From positions 1,116,001-1,180,000 of the forward strand of contig JAEOAD010000888.1 of assembly GCA_036365145.1 (NCBI GenBank): DNA of 64,000 bases. Reading direction: 5' to 3'. Shown here in pieces: positions 22,791-32,853 of the stretch. How positions within the stretch are numbered: the first letter of the stretch is position 1; the number at the start of each line of letters is the position of its first letter. The notes beneath the pieces were generated by a model. It did no database searches. It was not told the origin of the DNA and saw nothing but the letters and a program-made list of their open reading frames with translations. The position numbers were made by a program, and so were the translations under genes. The DNA comes from Orientallactaga sibirica. Taxonomy: Eukaryota > Chordata > Mammalia > Rodentia > Dipodidae.

Positions 22791-22950
22791 AAAAAGGAAA
22801 GAAGGGAGGGAGAGAGAGAGAGGGAGGGAGGGGGAGGGAGGGAGGGAGGGGGAGGGAGGGAGGGAGGGGAGGGGAAGGAAGGAAGGAAGGAAGGAAGGAA
22901 GGAAGGAAGGAAGGAAGGAAGGAAGGAAGGAAAAGGAAAAGGAAAAGGAA
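22770..22950 (+). repeat. (GGAA)/(GGGA) purine microsatellite
   Basis: Uninterrupted purine run: A-rich, then GGGA blocks, then about fifteen GGAA units, then GGAAAA. Grew from the B1 tail. Confidence 0.95.
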
Positions 22951-23219
22951 AGAAACTCAAGTGGCAAAGAACTGAGGGATTCTTCCAGCCAATGGCCAGC
23001 AAAAACAGGGACTCAGCTGCAACTCCCCACAACCAGCAGAATCATTCCAGCAACCACCAAGAGCTTAGAAGCAAAGTCTTCCAAGCTGAGCCATCACAAG
23101 GCCACCACCCTGGCCTGCGCTCCATAACCCCATTAGCCAGTGATACTCAGTTAAGTTCATGACCAGATTTCTAAACGCAGAAATAATGAGATACCATTCT
23201 CTTCTTTTAACCTGTTAAA

Positions 23220-23870
23220 CATTAGGGTGTGTCACAGGAAACTTCCTCTGGAGAGATGTGAACACATGTCTTTACCCCCAAATAGGGCTCAGATGGCAGA
23301 CCAAAGTATGATTACACCAATACCAGTTCAGTGAACCAGTGAGTTTATTGGGGTTAATTACAGAGGCTGGAAAGGGGTTATTTATAGGAATATGGAGTCT
23401 CCAAAGCAGCCCACTTTGATGAGGCTTCCTGTGTCAAAATTACTCCTTAGATACTCCTCCCTCAGCCTCGGGATGAGGGCTTACTTACAGAGCGTGAGAC
23501 CCCAGAGCAGCCGCACCGCGGGGAAGTCTCCTCTCACCCTGAACGACAACTTCCCCAAGGTCGCTGCAAGGAGCTCCTTGTCTCTGCCAGGTGTATGGAG
23601 ACCCAAGAACAGCACTTCAGTGCGCTCACTGTTACCCCTGTGAATGCTCCTCCCTCAGCCTCAGGGTGAGGGCTTACTTCCGGCCCATGAGACCCCAAAG
23701 ACACCACCCAGATGGAGCTCCGTGTTCCTTGATCTTTTGCCCTCTATATACTCTCTCGCCCCCTGAGGCCATGAGACCTCGTGCATCATTGCACATAGCT
23801 GGCACTCAGGTGGGGTTCTGATGACCCTCCCCAAGCTGTCTCTCATGAGTTGACTCAGCTACTTTTGCTA
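23220..23870 (-). mobile_element. RMER-like LTR region, probable
   Basis: 'aacacatgtctttacccc', 'caaatagggctcagatggc' and 'gaaccagtgagtttattgg' resemble a rodent RMER-class LTR from memory. Orientation is presumed. It carries a partial internal duplication at 23455-23517 and 23647-23709. The name is unverified. Confidence 0.5.
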
Positions 23871-24089
23871 AAAACTGACAACGTTATTGACACCTTTCAA
23901 TACTGAGGAAATTTGCCATACAGCAGTATAACTGGTTATGCTGCTCCACGCCTGACACTTCCTCATGCTTAGCCTAGAGGACTACACACAACCTCGGCCT
24001 GACGTGGGAATTTATACGGACGCAAGGACATGAGTATGGAGTGTTAGCAGGGCCGAGTCTAGGCTTGGCTTGAGATGGAGCACAGCTGC
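23871..24089. other. Unassigned stretch
   Basis: May be a continuation of the RMER-like LTR. No other feature seen. Confidence 0.35.
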
Positions 24090-24250
24090 TCAGGGACCAT
24101 TAAATATGTACCGAGATGGTGAAAGCTGACGTAGGTCTTGAAGGGTGAATCAAAGTTAGGCAGTTGGACAAGACTATGAATAGGTAATTAAAGCCCAGAG
24201 AACAAGTATGTGACAAAGCGTGGAAGATAAAATAGCAATTAATTCTTATG
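24090..24250 (-). mobile_element. L2 LINE fragment, antisense, diverged
   Basis: 'gtaggtcttgaagggtgaat' and 'gacaaagcgtggaagata' fit the reversed L2 3' region. Confidence 0.4.
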
Positions 24251-24544
24251 GGTGAGTTAGCCAGCATTAGAGATAACCAAACAATGGAATATTGAGTGCT
24301 TTGTAAAAACCCCGAGTGTTCAAAAGAAACTGCCACGTACAACGAACATTTGATTTATTTGAGGAAGCTACATATTTTGAAGTCATTTTCAGGTCAGAGG
24401 TCACACACTGGCATCCTCTAGGGAACATTGGCTAACATTTTCGTTTGTCCTTCAAAGTTATTATATTAGCCTGAATTAGTTATTCACATTTAGGAAAAAG
24501 GGGATTTAAAAGATGAAATCCAGCTCTGATTGAAATATCAGAAG
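24251..24544. other. AT-rich unassigned stretch
   Basis: No gene or repeat recognised. Confidence 0.35.
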
Positions 24545-24695
24545 AGCAGGGAGTGGGGGCACACGCAGTTGATCCCAGCGCTGGAGAGGCTGATGTAGGA
24601 GGATCACCGTGAGTTTGAGGCCAGCCTGAGTCTACATTGTGAATTCCAAGTCATCCTGGGCTAGAGCGAGAACCCACCTCAGAACAACAAAATCA
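24545..24695 (+). mobile_element. B1 SINE, diverged
   Basis: 'gagaggctgatgtaggagg', 'gagtttgaggccagcctga', 'catcctgggctagagcgag'. Confidence 0.85.
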
Positions 24696-25009
24696 GAAGA
24701 TCTGAACACGGGAACAGTGTTTCCGTTTAACAACAAATTGGCTGGAGTAAGGAGCAGCTGTCTCCTTTAGACAGAGCATGTGCACTCATGGCTGCCGGAG
24801 CTCCCTTTGGCACATTGAAGGCACTTCACTTTGCACTTCCGGCAAAGGGAAGATAAAGATGTACTCAATGTAAGCATGCCATCTGTGAGGGATGTGCTGG
24901 TGAGCCCCTGCCACCTCCTCAACTGAGCTGTCCCCTGGAAGGATGAAGCCCAAGGAAGCATTGACTTGCAGTGGTGCTTTTCTCTGAGAATAAGGAACAA
25001 GACAGAGTA
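24696..25009. other. Unassigned stretch, no gene seen
   Basis: A 77-codon reverse frame with ten cysteines or serines near its end (24767-25000) does not resemble any family I know. Confidence 0.35.
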
Positions 25010-25260
25010 TCTGATCTAACCAGTTCTATTCAACCTTGTTCTAAAGATTCTTGCCAGTTAAATGAACGAAAAAAAATAGAGGTATTCAGATAGAAGTGAG
25101 ACCTCTTCCTCTAATCCGATAGGACACACAGACTACTAAAACTAGTAAATGCATTTAGCAAGGCTGCAGGGTACAATCTTATCGTACAGAAATCCACTTA
25201 ATGTCTATGTGAAAGCAATGAATAATCAGAACTTAAAATTAAAAAAATAATACCATTCAC
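25010..25260 (+). mobile_element. Ancient L1 ORF2 fragment (reverse transcriptase region)
   Basis: 'gaagtgagacctcttcctc' through 'caaggctgcagggtacaat' and 'cagaaatccacttaatgtc' to 'aataataccattcac' follows the L1 ORF2 nucleotide order. Frame is broken by stops. Likely the same copy as 27513-27960 and 29780-30920. Confidence 0.75.
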
Positions 25261-25519
25261 CCTGCTGGCTGCAGTCTGACATGCGGTGCAGTCCTTGGTC
25301 TCCTGTGGCCAGGGTCTAGCCTCACTATGGTGGCTCAGCAGGCTGCCTTCATGCTCATCCCCAAGAGCACTCCACTCCATTTTTCAGGAGCAGGGAACAG
25401 TAGGGTCGGTGCATACCTGGCAGAATAGCAACCTACAAGAACAAAGAAGGCAGCTTTGCCAATTTGAGAATGTACCTGCACGGACTGGTGGTTCTGGGCC
25501 TCCAGAGCCCCTGCAATGG

Positions 25520-25870
25520 TGGGCTGGTTTGATTCAGGTGGCCCCCATAAAGTTGGGTGTTCTGAACACTAGGATCCCAGCTGATGGAGATTTGGGAACT
25601 AATGCCTCCTGAAGACAGTGTATTATTGGGAATGGGCTTATGGGTATTATAGCCAGTGTCCCCTTGCCAGTGTTTGGCACACTCTCCTGTTGCTGTTGTC
25701 CACCTGATGTTGGTGAGCAGGTGATGTCCACCCTCTGCTCATGCCATCGTTTTCCTGGCCATCATGGAGCTTCCCTTCGAGTCTGTAAGCCGAAAATTAA
25801 ACCTTTTTTTCCCCACAAGCTGCTCTTGGTTGGGTGATTTCTGCCAGCAATGTGAACCTGACTGCAACAC
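25520..25870 (+). mobile_element. Solo MaLR-type LTR
   Basis: 'ggtttgattcaggtggcc', 'gtgtttggcacactctcct', 'catcatggagcttcccttc' and terminal 'gtgaacctgactgcaaca'. Same family as 13783-14106 and 53667-55522. Lies inside the split L1. Confidence 0.85.
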
Positions 25871-25873
25871 AGG

Positions 25874-26730
25874 GCAAAGAGAATGACAGTCTTTTGAACA
25901 AAATAGAAGAAAATGAAAGAAACTGGTGAGAACAGTACTGGGCCAAGGAAGGCTTTAGCACCCTTAGTTCCAGGAAAGGCATCAACAGATAATGGTCTGG
26001 TTGAATACAACACGGACAGGATGGTGTAGGAGGAAGATCTGCCTATGAGAACATGAAAGTTTCTATACTTGAAGCAGTTTAGAAATATTCTCATTCTCAG
26101 TGGAGAATTTTACTTGGCAGAGTGACTTGGCATATACCTGGGCCATCATGAGCAGTGACAAAGAAGATTTAACTGTCCAAGATATGCTGACTCTGGGAGG
26201 TAAGGATGGACACACATTATGTGAAAGAGTCGAACTGAAACCAGAGGCAGTCACCATGGTAGAAATTGACCAAATAGTGATTGATGGGTGGAAGAAACAC
26301 ACGTGAAGAAGATGCGGTGACATCTTAACCTTAAAGGAGGCTGCTACCAGGTCCTCATGGAAGACTGCATTCTGGTACTGCAGAAGTACTCCAGAGAAAG
26401 AAGAGAGTTTATTATGTGATTAATGACTTGAGAGCCATTCCAATCTTGACATCTCCAAAATATTCCACATAGGAGTTTCTCAGATTGATTCTGGACTTCT
26501 CCATGAAAGTACTGAAACAGGATGGGGAATATTTTACACACGAGAACTGTGTCACTTTGACAAAAGCCCAGTCCTTCTATGAAGAACAGCGGAAGCGCCT
26601 GTACTGTCCTGTGGGATCCTCGACCGGACATGGTCTGTGGCCCTTCATACTTGGAATGGTGGGTGTTTTGCACTGTTTGGAAGAAAGGTAAGCCTTAGAG
26701 ATGAGCACCCCCAGTCCTGTGTGCTGTCAG
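25874..26730 (+). pseudogene. Degenerate retrocopy of an unrecognised protein-coding mRNA (candidate)
   Basis: Protein-like reading runs along the plus strand but changes frame several times. 25960-26060 reads in one frame, 26100-26306 in another (start of a frame rich in [13 protein letters not shown] and [14 protein letters not shown]), 26395-26440 in a third, and 26485-26691 again ([27 protein letters not shown]). An in-frame stop lies just before 26476. No introns are evident, and the sequence sits between a solo LTR and a B1 inside a fragmented L1, consistent with a processed pseudogene. The following roughly 580 bp of AT-rich sequence, minus the B1, could be its 3' UTR. I could not identify the parent gene. 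An unrecognised retroelement coding piece is the main alternative. Confidence 0.45.
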
Positions 26731-26777
26731 TAATCTCCCTGACCCCCAAATGCTGGTTTTGATTATGAACCTTCAAG

Positions 26778-26976
26778 TTTTTCTTTCTTTCTTTCTTTCT
26801 TTCTTTTCTTTTCTTTTCTTTTTTTGTTTGTTTGTTTTGAGGTGGGGTCTCACTCTAGCCCGGGCTAACCTGGAATTCACTCTGTGATAGTCTTAGGGTG
26901 GCCTCAAACTCATGGCGACCCTCCTACCTCTGCCTCCAAGTGCTGGGATTAAAGGCATGTGCACCACCCCTAGCCC
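26778..26976 (-). mobile_element. B1 SINE with (TTTC)n tail
   Basis: Tail (TTTC)n at about 26778-26826, then 'gggtctcactctagccc', 'ctcctacctctgcctcc' and 'gggattaaaggcatgtgc'. Confidence 0.93.
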
Positions 26977-27325
26977 TTTCTTTCTTAATTATTATTTTGA
27001 ATTTTTAAATAGCTAAAGGGAAATGTGTATCATGATGAGTTAGAGTGTTAGTAGTTTATGGAAGTCAGCTAAAGGACCATTAGACAGAAAGCAAAGACTA
27101 AGTGTACTGGACCCCTAGAATGTGATCTTTATGACTTTTAATTTCTGTGTGGGTTGTTTTTTAAATTTTGTTTTGTTTTGATTTCAGTAGACTTTTGATT
27201 TGGACATTTGGAGGAATGAGCATCACTGTTTGCTTCAAGAGGGAAGTTCTCCATGGTGTTTCTTCCCCTCCCCCCAAACTAAATTACATTTTAAAATTTG
27301 GTTTTTATGACAGATAAAAAAGTGA
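26977..27325. other. AT-rich stretch, possible 3' UTR of the retrocopy
   Basis: No repeat recognised. Placement after the retrocopy suggests its untranslated tail, but no clear poly(A) signal plus tail could be fixed. Confidence 0.3.
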
Positions 27326-27327
27326 AT

Positions 27328-27483
27328 TATCTGGGCATGGTGGCACATGCCTTAATCCCAGCACTTGGGAGGTAGATATAGGAAGATCTTTGTGCGTTTG
27401 AGGATAGCCTGGGACTAGAGTGAGTTCCAGGTCGCCCTGAGCTAGAGTGAGAGCCTTCCTCAAAAAACAAACAAACAAAAAAA
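27328..27483 (+). mobile_element. B1 SINE
   Basis: 'ctgggcatggtggcacatgc' to 'gagtgagagccttcctc' with an AAACAAACAAAC tail. Confidence 0.9.
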
Positions 27484-27512
27484 GTGAATCAGCAGTGCTT
27501 CAATGAAAACAA

Positions 27513-27960
27513 GAGACCAAAATGACATTCACAATAATACAAAAATGTTTAATTCCTAGAGATAAATCTGACAAAGAATGTGAAAATTATAAAATATTGC
27601 CAAGAGCAGTTAAAGACCTAAACAAATGGAGAGAGGCATCATGTCGGTAGGCTCAAAGGGTAATAAAAGTCCCCAGGAATATTTTGTAGAAATTTATAGG
27701 CAGACTATAAAATGTACATGAAAGCCCAAAGAATCTAAATAATTAGGAAAAAGGAACAACGTTTTAACACTAATCCTGCCTGATTTCAATACTTAGTTTG
27801 AATGAAGCTACAGTAATTAACAGTATGGTATTGTTGTAAATGTAGGTAAACAGATTCATGGAACAGAACAGAGTCCAAATGTAAAGCTCCAGTAAACTAA
27901 TAGATTTTTAACAAATATTAAATTGTTAAGGCAATTCAATGACAAAATACTTCCTTTGAA
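27513..27960 (+). mobile_element. Ancient L1 ORF2 fragment (downstream part)
   Basis: 'tgacattcacaataatac', 'gacctaaacaaatggagaga', 'gaagctacagtaattaac' and 'gattcatggaacagaaca' follow the L1 ORF2 order after the reverse transcriptase region. It resumes where 25010-25260 stops ('taccattcac' against 'tgacattcac'). Confidence 0.75.
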
Positions 27961-27964
27961 GCTG

Positions 27965-28550
27965 GCCCTGGAAGCTGGGGCGATGGCTCAGCAGTTAACA
28001 GAGCTTACCATTTCAGCAGGAGGGTTTGGGAGGGCCTGAGACCAGCTAAGTTTAACTCCCCAGAGTCCACATATAAAGCTTGACATGGGGCTGGAGAGAT
28101 GGGTCAGTGGTTAAGGCACTTGCCTGAAAAGCCTAAGGTCCAGGGTTTGATTCTCCAGTATCCACATAACATCAGATGGACAAAGTGGCACATGCATCTA
28201 GAGTTTGTTTGTAGTGGCTAGAGGCCCTCACATGTTCTCTCTGTCTCTCTCTACCTCCCTTCCTCCCTTTCTCTTTCTCCCTCTCTCTCTCTCTCTTTCT
28301 CTGTCAAATAAATAAATAAATAAATTTTTTTAAAAGCTATGCATGTCCATAACTCCAGGGCAAAGGTGTGGAGACCAGAGAATTGCTGGGGCTTGCTGAC
28401 AGAGATCAGCAGCTCCGGGTTGAGGGAGAGAAGCCATCTCAAAGAAGTGTGCTGATACACAATAGAGAAGGGCCTCTGTCCTCCACATGCACATGTACAC
28501 ACAATGCATATTGTGCACACACACACACAAAAACCTGGTACTAGAACCAT
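27965..28550 (+). mobile_element. B4-type chimeric SINE, split by a tRNA-SINE
   Basis: Left piece 27965-28086: 'gctggggcgatggctcagca' and 'agtccacatataaagc'. Right piece 28336-28550: 'ccataactccagggcaaag' and a CA-rich end (CACACACACACA at about 28516). Inserted in the split L1. Confidence 0.7.
28087..28335 (+). mobile_element. tRNA-derived SINE, short subtype
   Basis: Complete, with a long CT-rich run at 28231-28303 and an (AAAT)n tail. Confidence 0.93.
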
Positions 28551-28560
28551 TGCATCCCCG

Positions 28561-29130
28561 TGTGATGGTTTGAATGTAAAATGTTCCCCATAGTATCAAG
28601 TGTTTGTGACTCAGCTTCCCACCTAATCCTCAGCTGGTGGAGCCTTTGGGTGGTGGAGCCTTGCTGGAGGAGATGTGTCATGGGGACAGACTTGAGGATC
28701 ATTAGGTCAGTTCACACTGGGTGCAGCTACCTTGTTTTCACTGCTCCTACCCTGCCACTGATATGTGAAGACGTGAGCTGGTCACCATGATTTCTCCACC
28801 TTGATGCAGCTTCCCTCAAAAATGTAAACCTAAAATAAACCCTTTTCTCCCATAAGTTGCTTCTGGTTGGGTGTTTATTTTTATTTTTATTTATTTATTT
28901 GAGAGAGAAGAGGGCAGATAGAGAGAGAATGGGCATGCCATGGCCTCCAGCCACTGCAAACAAACTCCAGGCGCATGTGCCACCTTGTGCATCTGGCTTA
29001 CATGGGTCCTGGGGAATCAAACATGGGTCCTTTGGCTTTGCAGGCAAGCACCTTAACCACTAAGCCATCCCTCTAGCCCACTGGTTGGGTGTTTTGTCCC
29101 AGCAGTGAGAAGGTAACTGCTATAGAAAAT
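28561..29130 (+). mobile_element. ORR1-like MaLR LTR, carrying a SINE
   Basis: Starts 'tgtgatggtttgaatgt'. AATAAA lies in 'ctaaaataaacccttttc' near 28834, and the end is 'gaaggtaactgctatag'. A SINE at 28876-29079 lies inside, duplicating 'ctggttgggtgtt'. Confidence 0.8.
28876..29079 (-). mobile_element. tRNA-derived SINE, short subtype
   Basis: T-rich tail, 'gccactgcaaacaaactcc', 'catctggcttacatggg', head 'agccatccctctagccc'. Target duplicated: 'ctggttgggtgtt' just left (about 28863-28875) and right (about 29081-29093). Confidence 0.95.
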
Positions 29131-29650
29131 GGGTGCTAGGAGTGGGACTGTTCCTGTGATGAATCTGACCATGTGGGGTTTGGGTTTTTGGAGCTGGATT
29201 GAAGGAGGAATATGGAAGGATTTGGAACTTTGAACTAGAGAAGCCTTGCAGAGCTTAGTGGGCCATTCTGGTGAGAATTTGAATATCCTAAATGCAGACA
29301 CATGTATTGATTGTGAAACCTCAGCTTATAAGATTTCAGAGTAGGGGAAAGGGCCCTTTGGGGGCTAGGTTAGAGGCTGGCTGCATTCTGCCTGTGTCTT
29401 GAGAACTTGAACAAAGTGGAATTTAAAAGTAATGGTGCAGTTGACAGAAGAAAGTATAAAGCAAAAAGATATGAGAGTTGTAAAGTTTGCTACAGAAAAA
29501 AAAATTTAAGCAAGTCTGAAGTTTTATTTTATACCACGTATGCTGCAATTGTTGAAGAGATCACCACCATTAGAAATGGGCTGTCCTACTTTCATGCCTT
29601 GTTCTGTCACTGACTTAAGTTAGGGTTGCTGACATAATCATGAGTGGGAG
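29131..29650 (+). mobile_element. MaLR internal region remnant
   Basis: 'gggtgctaggagtggg' at 29131-29146 corresponds to the start of the internal region in both complete MaLR-like elements of the window. 'aatatggaaggatttggaac' and 'gccattctggtgag' continue in step with 54050-54180. No 3' LTR was found, so the right limit is uncertain. Confidence 0.65.
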
Positions 29651-30186
29651 GTTATTTACTGGAAAATGTGCATTCCATGTGAATTGTTAGGAAACAGGAA
29701 CAGAACCAAGGTAAGGGGAGATCATTGTGAGTAAATAATAAACAAAGTGTCTTCTCTACATGTATGAAAGTGTCATAATGTACCATTCATATACACTACT
29801 GAAAATGTTAAACTGTCTGCTTTGTGAACCAGTCACTCTATTCCTTGCTGTTTACTCAAGAACAAGTGAAAACATGCGTTCAAAATTAACATGGGAACCC
29901 TCACAGCATGGCCAAACTGAACACAACCCAAATGTCTATGGACAGGTAAATTAAACTAAGATATGTATTCATACAATGGGGCTCTGCTCAACAGTGAGAA
30001 ACAATGGACTATGGGTATATACCTCAGGATGGATAAAGTGGATGACAGTTATGCCAAGGGAAAGAACTTAGACAACAAATAGTAACGATGAATTGATCCT
30101 CTTTTAGAAAAGTGTGGGAAATGCAATCTAATGCTGACCGAAGGCATACCAGTGGTTGTCCGGAAAGGTGCATATTAAAGTTAGGT

Positions 30187-30756
30187 AGCTTCTCAGTGCT
30201 GGAATGAACACGTGAGCAGAAGCAGATTATGGGAAGAAAGGATTTCAGGGGATGCTTTATCATGGCAGAAGAAGCTGGCTCACTTCATCATACACAGATA
30301 GCAAAGAGAGAAAGAGCAACCAGAGCTCAAGCTGGCTGTGAGCACATCTCAGGGCGGATTCAAGATCCACTCCCAGGAACACTCCTCCTTCAGCAGGGCT
30401 CCACCTTCTGGGGACTAAGTAGGAAGCTCAATCAAAAGTACCTGAAGTGGGGCTGGAGAGATGGCTTAGCGGTTAAGGCATCTGCCTCCTAAGCCAAAGA
30501 ACGCTGGTTCCAATCTCCAGCGGTTCCAATCTCCAAGTTCCATGTTTAGCCAAATGCAAAGGGGCGCAATGCTGCACTTGACCACAAGGGGCGCACGCAT
30601 CTAGATTTCATTCACAGCAGCTGAGAGGCTGCTGGCTCGTCCATCTCTATCTGTCTTCCTCTCCCTCTCTCTCTGTGTCCCTCTCCCAAAAAAAAAAAAA
30701 AAAAAAAAAAAAGTACCTGAAGTGATGGGGACATTTTTACGTTCCAACCACCACAG
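30187..30756 (-). mobile_element. MaLR-type solo LTR, carrying a SINE
   Basis: Reversed LTR: 'ctcagtgctggaatgaac' left, 'cctgaagtgatggggaca' and 'gttccaaccaccaca' right. 'taggt' occurs on both sides (30182-30186, 30757-30761). The SINE at 30449-30708 lies inside. Confidence 0.6.
30449..30708 (+). mobile_element. tRNA-derived SINE, long subtype with doubled B-box segment
   Basis: Full-length, with 'ggttccaatctcca' present twice (30506-30520 and 30522-30535) and a long A tail. Target 'aaaagtacctgaagtg' at 30434-30449 and 30709-30724. Confidence 0.95.
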
Positions 30757-30925
30757 TAGGTGAGGAGAATGAAAAGGGCACAGGGAATTTTTGAAGGTGG
30801 TGGACATGTTTATTATCTTGATGGTAAGAGTGACTTTTAGTGGCATAGAAATATGGTAAAAGTTATCAAAATATGCACTTCACATTTGCACAGTTTATAA
30901 TATGTCAACTAGAGATCAAAACTCG

Positions 30926-31063
30926 GGGGTTGCTCTAGGTATGGTGGCCACACACCTCTAACCCTAGCACTCTGGAGGCTGAGGTAGGAGGATTGCCAGT
31001 TCAAGGCCAGCCTGGGCTAGAGTGAGTCTACTGCCTAAAAAAAAAAAAAAAAAAAAAAAAAAA
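30926..31063 (+). mobile_element. B1 SINE with poly(A)
   Basis: 'ggtatggtggccacacacc', 'ggaggctgaggtaggagga', then about 26 bp of A at 31037-31063. Confidence 0.85.
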
Positions 31064-31074
31064 CCTCTTGGGCT

Positions 31075-31320
31075 TGGGGACTAGAGAGATGGCTCAGTCA
31101 GTAAAGTACTTGGTTTTCAAGCATGAGGACCTGAATTCAATTCCCAGGACCCATGTCAAAAGGCCAGGCATGGTGACTCAGGCTTTTAATCACAGCCCTG
31201 CAGAGGCAGAGATAGGCAGCCAATCTAGCCTGCTTGGTGAATTCTAAGCCATTGAGAATCCTTGTCTCAAAAAAAAAAAAAAAAAAAAAAAAAAAAACAA
31301 AAAAAAAAAAAAAAAACAGG
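31075..31320 (+). mobile_element. B4-type chimeric SINE
   Basis: 'ggggactagagagatggctc', 'agtaaagtacttggtttt', then B1-like 'gccaggcatggtgactc' and two A-runs (31268-31297 and 31300-31317). Confidence 0.8.
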
Positions 31321-31745
31321 ATGGCACCTAAGGAATGACACTTGAGGTTTTTCTCTGGTCTCCACTCACACGCTCCTGTGCACGCATGCACAAACACACA
31401 CACACACAAATATAGTGAAACCTATCCACTTGTACACTGTATATAGATGTAGTTTATTTTATGTCAACTCACACATCAAAACTGAGGCTTTGACTTCCCA
31501 GACAGGCAGGCAGATGGAAAGGCATGGCCCCTTTTGCTTCCCTCATGGCCTGAGAAACAGGACATTCCCCCCTGCAATTTTTCAATAAGCCTCTTTCATT
31601 ACCATGGGGCTCATGGGTCCCCCTGTTTTTGTTGTCCGTCTCAACTCCTGCCACTCCCAAGAACCAAGCTTGATCACTAATTGTGCTGTCCTGAGATTGG
31701 TGTCCCCTCTAGGATGTGACGTTCATTAGTTCAGAGCTCTTCATT
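31321..31745. other. Unassigned stretch
   Basis: Contains a short CA run near 31395-31410. No gene or other repeat recognised. Confidence 0.4.
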
Positions 31746-31962
31746 TTTTAAAATATTTTATTTTTCTTTATTTGAGAGACAGAAATAGGCAGAGAAAGAG
31801 AGAGAGAGAGAATGGGCATGCCAGGGCCTCCAGCCACTGCAAACGAACTCCAGATGTGTGCATTCTCTTGTGCATCTGGCCTACATGTGTCCTGGGGAAT
31901 CGAACCTGGGTCCCTTGGCTTCGCAGGCAAGCACCTTAAACACTAAGCCATCCCTCCAGCCC
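31746..31962 (-). mobile_element. tRNA-derived SINE, short subtype
   Basis: Complete reversed copy. Flanked by 'gagctcttcatttttt' (about 31734-31749) and 'gagcttttcatttttt' (about 31963-31978). Confidence 0.95.
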
Positions 31963-31978
31963 TGAGCTTTTCATTTTT

Positions 31979-32698
31979 TTTTTTTTTTAGCTTACCACAA
32001 TCTGAGGCTCTGCTTTAGCAAGCAAAAAGCACTCAATTCTGACTAACTGATTTACTGATTAATTAATTGGAAAAGCTATAAATCCTATAAGGTGTTGTTT
32101 CTGAAATCAAATGGAATTTAAGGAATTTAGATTTTACTAAACTGCTTGCTTTCAAAAACATGGGGAAAAAAAGAATAAGATCTTTGACTACCACAGTTTT
32201 CATAATTGCTCCCTAATGCTTTTATAGTCAGAAAACTGTCTCTAAAAATAGCTACATAAGTAAATATACTACTGAAAATTTTAAAACAGCCCCAATAGGT
32301 ACACTGGTGACTGGCAAAATCAGACTGGGTCTTTTCACTGTCTGGGTCTTGTCAGAGCTTGGCATCCCACTCCCTTCTCCTCTTAAGTGGTTCTGGAAGA
32401 TTTAAGTGGAAACCACAGAGTGAAATGAGGCAGTGGATTCATGGAACTGGGAAATCGGGAAAAGGAGCCAACACCAACCAGAGTTGTCTGCTCAGGCAAA
32501 AACCCTGATCCAGCAAATTCGTCAGAAATTTCCATCTATATTTATAGTTTTGGAAAGCTTTTGGGAGGTGGAAGAGTCCTGGCTCTGAGAGGTACTAGGG
32601 ATGCCAAGGTTGGGTTTATAAGTCCTTTCCTGACCTCTGAGGAGACATCTAGGCCTTTATTTCTTCCTTTACTTAACAGACTAAAGACCACCATTTAG
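31979..32698. other. Single-copy-looking AT-rich stretch
   Basis: About 720 bp without recognisable repeats. Homeodomain-like 'gattaattaattgg' near 32055. No coding evidence. Confidence 0.4.
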
Positions 32699-32757
32699 GG
32701 GCTGCAAATGTAACTGAGTGGCAGAGCATTTTAGCTAGCTTCTATCCCCAGCACTGA
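32699..32757 (+). mobile_element. ID-type SINE fragment
   Basis: 'ggggctgcaaatgtaactg', 'agtggcagagcattttagc', 'tatccccagcactg' matches the short rodent ID/tRNA-Ala-type element. Confidence 0.7.
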
Positions 32758-32853
32758 AGGAAACATATTTACTAAATATTTGTTGTGTTTGAGAACTAGG
32801 TTAAATCATCTCATTTGTATAAACACACTGCTTTTTTTAAAAAAGTACTTTTG

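Larger units (their letters stand above)
22096..23160 (+). mobile_element. MLT1-like LTR, split by SINE and B1
   Basis: Left part 22096-22332: 'ggtagcctctaaaatggac' and 'gactggattgtgcattt'. Right part from about 22963: 'ggcaaagaactgagggatt' and 'gagcttagaagcaaag'. The interior matches memory of an MLT1-type LTR, but the exact subfamily is not assigned. Confidence 0.55.
29780..30920 (+). mobile_element. Ancient L1 3' end, interrupted by an LTR
   Basis: 'acacaacccaaatgtctatgg', 'attcatacaatggggctctg' and 'accagtggttgtccgg' on the left, and 'gcacagggaatttttgaag', 'cagtttataatatgtcaac' on the right, follow the L1M-type 3' end order. 30187-30756 is an insertion. Confidence 0.7.

Noticed and set aside
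22770..22950. Regular short repeats considered as a CRISPR array
   Set aside because: A purine microsatellite with 4-bp units. The rest of the window is clearly mammalian, so no prokaryotic array is expected.
24767..25000. Cysteine-containing 77-codon reverse frame
   Set aside because: No recognisable domain, no splice context and adjacent to L1 remnants.
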